Shown: positions 1 to 8,187 of the stretch, one piece after another
How positions within the stretch are numbered: position 1 is the stretch's first letter
Layout of the letters: each line of letters begins with the position of its first letter
From: Caecitellus pseudoparvulus
Lineage: Eukaryota; Bigyra: Bicosoecida
Reading direction: 5' to 3'
DNA length: 64,000 nt
Assembly (NCBI GenBank): GCA_965644315.1
Contig: CBFFRQ010000076.1
Coordinates: 1 to 64,000, forward strand
Notes under the pieces: generated by a model
The model's database searches: none
The model's input: the letters and a program-made list of their open reading frames with translations, nothing else
What the model was told of the DNA's origin: nothing
Position numbers and translations under genes: made by a program

Positions 1-17
1 GGCCCTGTCCCATTGAG
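1..17 (+). repeat. candidate left terminal inverted repeat
   Basis: The first 17 bases, GGCCCTGTCCCATTGAG, match the reverse complement of 4994-5010 at 15 positions. A GG-rich 5' end followed by CCTGT resembles many PIF/Harbinger termini. The base before position 1 is not available. Confidence 0.45.
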
Positions 18-621
18 TGGTTAGGAGGGGTTCGTTTTTGAGCTTGTCAGGAGGGCATGTTGGCGATAGTTGTATGTGATAATGTACTGAGTATAAAATA
101 ACGAATGCATACATTATTTTTGTCAGAGTGTGCTTGAAAGGTTGGGTCTGTGATGCAAACTGGATGCGGAATTTGCTTGCCCACGTTTGTAAAAGGAGGC
201 TGCTGTCTTATGTTCCAGTCTACTTGCGCGTATTCGTACACTTTCGTGATCCAATGCAAATTTTTATGAAGTGTGGGCCGAATTTCGAGGAATCGGGCCG
301 TTTTGGTGATCACCCTCTTTCGATTCGGGTGAGTTGTCTGTCGATTACGAACAGAGGGCCTGCGTCGTCATCGAGGTGCTCACAAACCCGCATTCGACAC
401 CGGCGCAACCAGCACTCCAGCCCCCATGTGTCTTTCACAGTGTCGAACTACCGATCAAACGATCAGCGTCCCAGGGTTGCAATTCACAATTTTCACCTCG
501 AAGGCTTGCACTTCCCGCAAGGCGAGTTTCGCGGAAATCGAAATGAGTCTTGGTTGAGACAGGCCGAACAAGGCACTGTGAGAAAAGACTCCCCGTATTG
601 TCTTGCACAGATCATACAACC

Positions 622-2450
622 ATGTCTGGCATGCAATTCCTGGTTTCCTTTTTACTGTTGCGCCGGCGGCAGCATGTCCGTAGGTTGCAAGCGCTCCAAG
701 CACTTATTGCCACAGAAGCAGCACTGTTGCTGGCAGTGGTAGCAATGGCCGATGAAGATGGACACGAGCAGGCCGTGCCACTACCGTGCTTCGATGAAGA
801 CTGTGCTCTGGAGGAGGGCGTGAGGGCCAGCGCACGTGGCCGCACCAATCCTCTTGCAGGTTTGGCATCCGGTGTGAGGACGTGGGTGGCACGGCAACAT
901 GGAGTGCCTCTCGAAGAGCACGAGGTTTGCACAACCCCACATACGGTGTTGCAGTATACTATGAAGCAGTTGTGCTCTGTTGGTGTGAACACTATTTTAG
1001 CTCTATCGGTGTGGTTCATGAAATCTTCTGCACCAAAACTCTGGTACAGGTGGGTCATGCATTCGATCCTACCCGTGGAAGTAGAGGCCCACGCTGTGGA
1101 GCTTGCAGGTGATGAACCTGCAGAGGAACCAGACTCACAAGAGCACAGGACCTGGCAGAGACAGCTTCGGCGCCACAGGGAAGACTGTCTGCACGAGCAC
1201 TGCAGTCGCCTTGGGGCATGCGAGCGTCCCATGGTGCAGCAACAGCCATCAGTGGCAGACTGGTGGGGTGCTGTGGACTCATCATTCTGCGGCCAAGGAT
1301 GCACTTTCAGTTGGCTGGAGGCTTGTTGCCTTGGAGTGCATTATATGTGCAAGGGTTTCAACATGAGAGCTGGACAAGAAGCGTTCACTGGGGCATCGAA
1401 GTCCACATGCAGTCGAATCCTAAAGGTTTTCTTGCGGTCTATCTCATCCAGCATGTTTGAACAGCAGGTGTACATGCCAGCACCAGATTCTGGGGAGTGG
1501 ATGGAGAGTGTACGATTGAACTTTGCCCTGTCAGGCATGCAGCTGCCGTGCGTAGCAGGCAGCGTGGATGATACACATGTGCGTGCTTACATCAGTGAAG
1601 ATAGTGGAAAGGGCGTATACATAAACAAGGATGGCGTGGCTTCGGTTAGTGCCCAGTGCATGGTAAGTGGCCACGGACTCTTCTGGCAAGCAGACATTGG
1701 GTATGCTGGTGCCGAAAGCGATCGGGGGAAGCTCATAAGGTCTCCCATGTTTGCGGCAATGGTCGGGAACCCAAGCTTACGTCCTTGTCCACTCCCATAT
1801 ACATTGGCAGCAGACTCGGGATTTCGTCCGGGGTACACATTCTTACTTCTTCCGTTCGACCAGCGGGACACTGATGTGGTGCAGCCGAATCATTTGGTGA
1901 CAATTTTCCACGATGCACTTTTGCACATTCGAGTTAAGGTAGAATGTGCATTTGGAGAGCTCAAGAACAGGTTCCGCATCTTGAACAACACTGCGAATGG
2001 AAACCTTGGGCCAGCAGCAGTTGCACTGCGTCTACGTGTAGCTGTAGCACTGCATAACTTTGTACTGCGAGCTCTGCCATTGCGGGCATCTGTGTGGCAT
2101 GCCCTTGATGTGACAGCGCCGGGGACTGTCTGGGGTGACCTGCTGGAAGAAGCAACGGCAAAGGTGGTAGAGGACTTGCTTGAGGCGCAGCCCCCTTCAT
2201 GGAGTATGCCGAGTGCCATGGGATGGAAGACGCAAGTGCTGGAGCTGGCGCTTGGCCAGCTTCCACCCACACCATCTTCAAGTATGCTGGGGTTCAGTAT
2301 CGCTCCATCATGGTGGGCACTGCCCAGTGGTGCCGCGAGAGAGTTGAAGAGCTAGCCCTTCTGCACCTGCAAGCACCTGAACAGCCTGGGGCTGCCGGCG
2401 AAGGTGATGAAGGGAGTGACTGGGAAGGTGACTCTGTTGGCAGTCAATAA
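622..2450 (+). CDS. PIF/Harbinger DDE transposase (HARBI1-like)
   Basis: Cut-and-paste transposase/nuclease of the DDE_Tnp_4 family, expected to act in the nucleus on the element's terminal repeats. The catalytic acids are visible in family context: the first Asp in GSVDDTHV, the second in ADSGFRPGY, and the Glu in VECAFGELKNRFRIL, in the usual order and spacing. The ATG at 622 is chosen because it follows a CACAG acceptor-like site; the frame is open further upstream. The uninterrupted frame stops at 2355, but the +2 frame from about 2290 reads more like protein (YRSIMVGTAQWCRERVEEL) and ends at 2450. A 47-bp GT-AG intron at about 2237-2283, or a one-base frameshift, would join the two. Similar length to animal and plant PIF transposases with an N-terminal extension. 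Likely once functional: the triad is intact. Confidence 0.82.
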
Positions 2451-2470
2451 TGCAGTGTGTTGTCTCATGT

Positions 2471-4333
2471 TCATGACTGCATGGGTTGCCCAGCAACACT
2501 ACGCTTCTTCAGGGCTGTAACCATTTGAAGTCGGGCGCGTGCGACCTTCAGCTCCTTGTCTGCGTCTGACAGCGGGTGCGGTGGCATGCCACGCAAGGTT
2601 GGAGGCACACTTCCGCTGTGCAGCTGCTCCAAAACAGTCTGAACCTGCTCTTGCATGCTAAGGTCACCGTCAATGATGCTTAGGTCCAACCACCCCTGCA
2701 CTCTTGTAATTACACCTGATATCGCTGCATCTACCGCACGCTCACTATGTGCGGCAGCAGCACCTGGTGCAGGCACCGAAAGCGAAGGTGCGGGCTGCTG
2801 CACTTGCAAGGACTGCTGGAAAAACTGAAGAAGTGAGGCGTCCTGTTGTGCTTGTCGTTCCCGTGCTGCCTCTTCAGCAACCTGTCGTTTCTCCAGCGAA
2901 TCTGCCAAACGGGCAACGATGTCACGCATGCCTGCGGCTGGTGGTGACGTGCCAGACCCCAGGCGACCTCCATCCAGGGCTCCAGTTGCTTTTGCAACAG
3001 CAGCAACACGGCTTCCCGTGCTCGTTCCACTCCCCGCACCTGATAGGTACTCTCCGCCCTGTCGCGGACTTTCAGTGGGCAACGCAGCGGGCCTGCCACT
3101 CGCCAACAGCGAGGCTACTGTGTGTGATCCTTCAGATCTAGCCTCTGCAAATATCCCGTTGGTGATGTTGCGAGGCACTGAAGACATCGTTGCCTTTGGC
3201 CTGGCTTTGCCTTGGCACACGCTTGCATAATTCATCAGCTCGCCCGGAAGCAGTCCACCGTTCAGGGGTGGATAGCGCAAGTCATCAGTTGGTCCCACAG
3301 GCAACCACATTTCCTTGTTCGTTACGCTACACCGCAGGCGCTGGAAGCGCAAGCGCGCAGCGGCGCTTGCGTTTCGTGCCCTGCTCCACCCCACCTTCGT
3401 GATGTCCCAACGTGTGTACTTCTTTCCATTTAAATCAAGAGAGGGAGCACCAGGGTGGCTAGGGGCTGTGGGTTCGCTTGCCCCCCCGCTTCCCGTCCTT
3501 CTGCCCTCAGACCCGTTGATGATGTCAACCTGTTTCTTCAACGTTTCGAGGCTGGCCCAAGTACCTGAAGCTGGAACCAGAGCCTCACGAAGGAGGCTTG
3601 AAACCAGGACCAAGCCTGACCACGACAGGAAGGCTTCTTGGGAATCACTACCTGGTGTTGAAACCAACACCATGTACTTTGAGTCGTCTCGCTCCGGCCA
3701 TGGCCTTCCTAGCATGTTCGTGTCATGCTCCTCGAAGGCAGTGAGCAGCAACGGCAAGAATTTGTGAGCTAGGCTCTTGCCCACAATGCCACTTCGCATC
3801 TTGTTGCTCCCTTGTGTGGCAAAAGTCCGGAACAGGCTTCTGTCAGAGCCTTCCGGGCATGGCTCACCCGACGAGACAACACGACCCCCAAGAGATGAGT
3901 AGTCAATGGTACCCTCACGAACACCCAGACGAACGATAGCTCCAGACATTCTCCATGCACTTGCTTTGTTTCCAAAGGCAGCCCAGGTCGACGACGGCAT
4001 CAAGGTGGCGAACTCCTTCTTGTCAGGGTGCGTCTGCACCCCATTCTTGGACGGTGTTTGCAACAGAGCTCGATCAGTAGAGGCCCACGGAATTGGGCTC
4101 GCTGAGTCGAGACGCATCAACGCACGGGCAGGGGAAGTGGCAGCTGGTGTCGCGCCGACGGCACCAGCAGCACTCCGTGGTGGGGAAGGGCTGCCAGCTG
4201 TCCAGGACACACCACCACTCTCCAAGTCAGGACTTGAACTGTCACTCTTGCCCTCATCACCACTCATGTCAACGACCTCGTCTGCGGGCAGAGTCAGGAA
4301 GGCGTGTTTGCGAGAAGCGTTTCGGAGTTTCAC
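2471..4333 (-). CDS. second ORF of the Harbinger-like element, unknown family
   Basis: A 620-residue open frame convergent with the transposase and within the same low-GC segment. In PIF/Harbinger elements the second gene is normally a Myb/SANT-like DNA-binding partner that carries the transposase to the nucleus, so that role is inferred from position. I do not see a convincing Myb signature. What is visible: an acidic Ser-rich N-terminus, a central conserved-looking block with several Trp (residues about 110-340), a Ser/Ala-rich linker, a charged coiled-coil-like stretch (SLEKRQVAEEAARERQ) and a basic C-terminus. The ATG at 4333 may not be the true start; see the upstream ORF at 4269-4691. 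Confidence 0.6.
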   Translation of the reverse strand: MKLRNASRKHAFLTLPADEVVDMSGDEGKSDSSSPDLESGGVSWTAGSPSPPRSAAGAVGATPAATSPARALMRLDSASPIPWASTDRALLQTPSKNGVQTHPDKKEFATLMPSSTWAAFGNKASAWRMSGAIVRLGVREGTIDYSSLGGRVVSSGEPCPEGSDRSLFRTFATQGSNKMRSGIVGKSLAHKFLPLLLTAFEEHDTNMLGRPWPERDDSKYMVLVSTPGSDSQEAFLSWSGLVLVSSLLREALVPASGTWASLETLKKQVDIINGSEGRRTGSGGASEPTAPSHPGAPSLDLNGKKYTRWDITKVGWSRARNASAAARLRFQRLRCSVTNKEMWLPVGPTDDLRYPPLNGGLLPGELMNYASVCQGKARPKATMSSVPRNITNGIFAEARSEGSHTVASLLASGRPAALPTESPRQGGEYLSGAGSGTSTGSRVAAVAKATGALDGGRLGSGTSPPAAGMRDIVARLADSLEKRQVAEEAARERQAQQDASLLQFFQQSLQVQQPAPSLSVPAPGAAAAHSERAVDAAISGVITRVQGWLDLSIIDGDLSMQEQVQTVLEQLHSGSVPPTLRGMPPHPLSDADKELKVARARLQMVTALKKRSVAGQPMQS

Positions 4334-4691
4334 ACAGCGGAAATGAAAACGAACCGAAAGCTTCCAGTTGTTCCTTAGCGTTTGTCTTCATCCTCCTGGC
4401 AATGCTTGCTGTAAGGGCAGCAATCCGGACTGGTCTGGTAGGCGTTGCGATGGCGGGTGATTCTTGCGCAGCGAGTTCGCTTCCTGGAGGCGTTGCAGGC
4501 AGCTCAAACACCCGTCCTGCTGCCCCGAGCCTCGCGCCCGTCCGCAGTCGGGAAGTCGGTGCGTTACCTTGAAGGAACTGTCGGACCAGTGCATGTGTGT
4601 CCGCTTGCGAGCCTTCAACTGCGGTTCTTTTGCCACTCGTCGGCGCATCTGCCTGAACGCGTGCATTCCGGGGGCGCTTGCGGCCAGACAT
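4269..4691 (-). CDS. possible 5' exon of the element's second ORF
   Basis: A 140-codon frame beginning MSGRKRPRNARVQ, rich in Arg and Lys, overlaps the start of the 620-residue ORF in another frame. A short intron or a frame change near 4330-4400 would make it the basic N-terminus of that protein, which fits a DNA-binding or nuclear-targeting segment. I cannot fix the splice sites, and it may instead be a chance ORF. Confidence 0.3.
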   Translation of the reverse strand: MSGRKRPRNARVQADAPTSGKRTAVEGSQADTHALVRQFLQGNAPTSRLRTGARLGAAGRVFELPATPPGSELAAQESPAIATPTRPVRIAALTASIARRMKTNAKEQLEAFGSFSFPLCETPKRFSQTRLPDSARRRGR

Positions 4692-5193
4692 GGCAGCAAA
4701 TCATTCCAAGAGTATGCTCACAACTTACTGTGAATAGTTTAAAAGTAGAGTTTGATATCCATATCTGCACTGCTCGCCATGGTACACAAACCACTGCCAG
4801 CAAGTGGCAAATTCCGCATGCTAATAGGCTCGATAAACAACGCTCTGTTGCACACGACAGAGCGGCCGTTCAAGTCTAACATCCTCTGTTAGTGTCAAGG
4901 TGACAAAACATGCTGCCTGCAGCACTTTTCCGTGAACTTCAAAAAATGCATTCTCGTTTCACAGATTTTCTCGATTCAGAGGCCTCCGCTGGCCTCAATG
5001 AGACACGGCCCTGGCTGGTACACTTCGCGCAATGCTTCCATCAGGGACATGCAGTAGACCTGCAGCGGAAACTCGGGTTCTTCAGTTTTGCATGTGAAGT
5101 GTGCAAGAATTTCATTGCATACCTTCACGGTGCACCTCCACCGATGCACGTTGGCAGACGCCCTCACGCCTCACTCTGTGCCGAGTTGGACCT
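4692..5193. other. right flank of the transposon, no gene supported
   Basis: AT-richer sequence (about 4735-4900) presumed to be subterminal transposon DNA with the promoter of the minus-strand ORF, then the candidate right inverted repeat at 4994-5010, then about 180 bp downstream of the F-box gene. A 95-codon plus-strand ORF at 4910-5197 spans the inverted repeat and is not supported as a gene. Confidence 0.5.
4994..5010 (-). repeat. candidate right terminal inverted repeat
   Basis: Read on the minus strand this is GGCCGTGTCTCATTGAG, differing from positions 1-17 at two bases. It lies about 300 bp beyond the element's last ORF, a plausible place for the transposon end. Confidence 0.45.
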
Positions 5194-7608
5194 TTAGCGA
5201 GCGCCAGAAGTGGACCTCTTCCATGTCAGGTGTGTCCCGGGCGGGATGGGGATAGGCTTGGCTGATAAAGCCGTTCCCTGCCGCCCCGATGCCACAGCTG
5301 CTGGCCGCAGAAGGCTTCCTGAGTGCGGGCCGGGCCCCATGCCACCGCCCCCTCCGCCACCAGGCGGCCGACCTGCCAAAAGCGCCGAAAGCACTGCGTC
5401 CCGAGACGGCTCCAACCCAGGATGCAGCATGGCGGGTGTACTGTCGGGCCCTCGCTGCTGGGCGCTCGCGTTTGGCTGCGCAGCGGGGGAGCCCATCTCC
5501 AGCCCCTGAACACTGGTGAGTGAGGGCGGATAAAAAGCCCCCCCCGCACCACTGGGGCTGCTGGAAACGGCAGCCGCTAACGGTGGGGGCATGGCATGGC
5601 TGAGGCTGGTGAGGGGGGACGGCGTGCCGTCACTGGCCACCGTTTCCAGAGCTTTCGTGGACAGCTGCTGTCCGAGTTGGGCCCAGGCCCGGCCAAGAAC
5701 GCTGTGCCGCCCACCATACACGCTAGTGCCGCGCACCCAGCAGAAGAACGATCCACAAGGCAGGGCGCCGATTTCAGGAATGGCCGGCCCTGCTCCGAGG
5801 TAGGGAGCCGCCTGCGAACTGCGCCAAGTGCTGACAGCCCGAGCACCGCGCACGACAGTGCCGATGGCTGCCAGGAAGAGGAAGGGAATGCCAGCAAAGG
5901 AGTACTTCCTTGCGTACCCGGCGTCCCCTGTCTGCACCACCTCCGCCGCCAGCACGACGGCTGCGGCGATGGTGCAGAGCAGGATGATGCTGCCAGCCCA
6001 AACAAGGACGGGCAGGCAGGAAAAACCGTGGCCCTGGCCCTGGCGAGCACGCATGTTCACGCAAACGGCCCGGATACAGAAGCCTGTGGATGCCAGGCCC
6101 AGCAAGGCCAGCGGCACGAGGGCCACGGTTGCAATGCCCAGCGCTGGCACGCCTGTCAGAGTGCCGTCAGCGATGGCGGCAAACGAGCCAACCGTGACGG
6201 CCGTGGGGCCAAGGACACAACAGAGGAAGGCAGCAGTGGCGCCTGCCAACTCCCACTTGGAGTCATGCCGTACACCCAGCACAAGGGGCCATGAAGCGGC
6301 GGAGCCGAGGCAGCAGAGCAACGGGGCTGCACACAGCAGCCAAGGCAGGGGGCTGTGCAGGCCAGACACCTCGGGCCCGACGATGGCCAGGCGCAGGGCA
6401 TACAGCAGCGAGCTCGCCAGAAGTGTGAAAGGGGCGAGGATGAGAATGCCCACGTGCAGCGCGCGGCGAGCACAGTGCAAGCTCGATGCGTAGGTGCGCT
6501 GCAGGCCCGTGCCCACAAATGCGTCGCCACAAGCCAGGTGCACTGCCTCCCCAGCCCACAGGCCAGGCAGTTCGTCAAAGCGCCAGCACACACAGCACAT
6601 TTGGCGGGGGGCGGGTTGCACGTACTGCTGCAGGCGCTGCCCCTCCGCTGCCCACCGCAACGCCGCAACTGACGCGAGGGACGCCGCCACGAGGCCGAAC
6701 GCCAACAGCGCAGGCAGCGCCACCAGCAGCCAGGAAATGTCCACACTTCCAATGAGAAGGGGCGGCATGAATCCGTCCAGGCGCAAGGTCATGAGCAGGA
6801 GAAATGCGAAAATGAGGGGTGCCGGCAGAGCCTGGCCGACCAAGTACAACCACACGTCACAGGCCGCCTTGCACCGCACTGACGCGCGTAGGAGTGGAAC
6901 AGCTGCACGCATGCGCCGCCGGGCGCCACGACTGCTAGCCCACGCCTGTGCGAACTCTCGCAGAAAGTGCAAGGGTGGATACAGTGCCTCCAAGCTGTCT
7001 TCAGGTGCGCGGGCGGGGGGCAGGGAGCTCCCATGCACCCGGGCAGCTGCGGAGGCGCTGGGAGCTGCGGGGGCTTTGGCTCCTGCAGCACCCGGCCAGG
7101 CAGTGTGCAGGGACCGGGATGGCGTCTGCGTGGCGGAGGCCAGCGAGGCGGTGTGGGAGTGCCCCCCAATGGAGCTGCAGGTGGACCTGCGCGACGTGCT
7201 CATGGACCCAGCACGCAGAGCTGTGGAAAGAAGAAAGAGGAAAGAGGAAAGTGAAGGAGGGGGGCGCACCATGCAGCTTGACTGCGCAGCAGGCCGTGCA
7301 AAGCCAAGCGGCGGCTGGGAACCTGTGTTGGCGTTGGAAGGCGGCGCAACCACACGCTGCCAAGCCGCCAGCCCCGCGCTCGCCTGGCCGCTCCCGACCT
7401 CACACCCGCAGCACGCACCTCGAGGGACGAACTGGGCCTCGAACAGGTCCCTCCAATGCCGGTTGGAGGATGCCGCCTGCCATGACGAGTGGCACACGGC
7501 GCCAAACGTGAGTGTGTCTGCCGGGCCAAGCAAGTCCACCAGCGACCGCAACGCTTCTGCGCACAGAGCCGGGCGGGGAGTGGCGCTCCGGAGGGGTTGA
7601 CCGCGCAA
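5194..7608 (-). CDS. F-box-like multi-pass membrane protein (TMEM185-like)
   Basis: The first exon (7419-7608) encodes an F-box-like motif (about residues 17-60: LRSLVDLLGPADTL, then VCHSSW and HWRDLFEAQF). A 198-bp intron at 7221-7418 (GTGCGTG donor; long pyrimidine tract then CCACAG acceptor) is a multiple of three and free of stops, so the frame reads through it; removing it gives 738 residues. The second exon has about eight hydrophobic segments, the first with an LRLDG motif as in the transmembrane Fragile-X-F-associated (TMEM185) family, then a hydrophilic Ser/Pro/Gly-rich tail with a poly-Gly run. An F-box on a membrane protein could tether an SCF ubiquitin ligase to membranes, which is inference. 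Family assignment of the membrane part is moderate. Confidence 0.7.
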   Translation of the reverse strand: MRGQPLRSATPRPALCAEALRSLVDLLGPADTLTFGAVCHSSWQAASSNRHWRDLFEAQFVPRGACCGCEVGSGQASAGLAAWQRVVAPPSNANTGSQPPLGFARPAAQSSCMVRPPPSLSSFLFLLSTALRAGSMSTSRRSTCSSIGGHSHTASLASATQTPSRSLHTAWPGAAGAKAPAAPSASAAARVHGSSLPPARAPEDSLEALYPPLHFLREFAQAWASSRGARRRMRAAVPLLRASVRCKAACDVWLYLVGQALPAPLIFAFLLLMTLRLDGFMPPLLIGSVDISWLLVALPALLAFGLVAASLASVAALRWAAEGQRLQQYVQPAPRQMCCVCWRFDELPGLWAGEAVHLACGDAFVGTGLQRTYASSLHCARRALHVGILILAPFTLLASSLLYALRLAIVGPEVSGLHSPLPWLLCAAPLLCCLGSAASWPLVLGVRHDSKWELAGATAAFLCCVLGPTAVTVGSFAAIADGTLTGVPALGIATVALVPLALLGLASTGFCIRAVCVNMRARQGQGHGFSCLPVLVWAGSIILLCTIAAAVVLAAEVVQTGDAGYARKYSFAGIPFLFLAAIGTVVRGARAVSTWRSSQAAPYLGAGPAIPEIGALPCGSFFCWVRGTSVYGGRHSVLGRAWAQLGQQLSTKALETVASDGTPSPLTSLSHAMPPPLAAAVSSSPSGAGGAFYPPSLTSVQGLEMGSPAAQPNASAQQRGPDSTPAMLHPGLEPSRDAVLSALLAGRPPGGGGGGGMGPGPHSGSLLRPAAVASGRQGTALSAKPIPIPPGTHLTWKRSTSGAR

Positions 7609-8187
7609 AACACATGCTACAGCTGCCTTCGATGATGACGCGCTGTGGCAAGCCCTGCCACAAACGCAGAGCTGCGCAGTGCTCCCGGCGACCTGCCTCG
7701 AGGGGTGTGCTGCACTGCAGCAGCGGCGGCTGGCTCACCTGCTCGGCTGGCTGCCTCCGTGGGGGAGTCTGCTGGCCCCCCCCTCCGGAACAGGCGGTGT
7801 GTGGCAGATTTTATCATGGAGGGCCCCCCTCCATGCGGGCGTAGAGCACGCGGCATGGGCAGGGCGGCCAGCCACAGGCCGGCGCAAGCTACGCTTCGCC
7901 AAGTCCAAGCAACCCAGCGGCGCAGTTCCTCGCAGCGAGCCTGCCAAGGCAGCAGAGGCAGGGCTCAATACACGCGAGAACGGGCGGGGCTCAAACCACA
8001 AGGGAAGAAAAAATGTCAAGAACCATTTTTTCCGACTTGGCGCCCCCTGAGCGCCGGGCATCATGCTGCAGGGGGCACACTGCACCTGGCAACGGGCTGG
8101 AGGCTGCAGAAGCAGCAGCTCACGTGCCAGCGCCGCACCGGGGCGCTTGACGGCCGAATCTCCGGGGCACGTAGGTACCTGTGTGCG
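7609..8187. promoter_or_regulatory. shared divergent promoter region
   Basis: About 580 bp separate the starts of two divergent genes (F-box protein on the minus strand, glycosyltransferase on the plus). It contains an AT-rich block GATTTTATCATGG near 7808 in otherwise GC-rich DNA, a plausible core element. No gene seen. Confidence 0.35.

Larger units (their letters stand above)
1..5010. mobile_element. PIF/Harbinger-like DNA transposon
   Basis: The segment carries a DDE transposase of the HARBI1/PIF type (+) and a second, convergent ORF (-) with only about 20 bp between their ends, the two-gene layout usual for PIF/Harbinger elements. It is visibly richer in A+T than the genes that start at 5194. 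An imperfect terminal inverted repeat joins position 1 to position 5010 (15 of 17 bases match, and the GGAGG block further in also matches at the same offset). The left target-site duplication cannot be seen because the window starts at the repeat. The boundaries are therefore inferred; the transposase itself is solid. Confidence 0.6.

Noticed and set aside
4910-5197. 95-codon plus-strand ORF
   Set aside because: It spans the candidate transposon end and has no recognisable domain.
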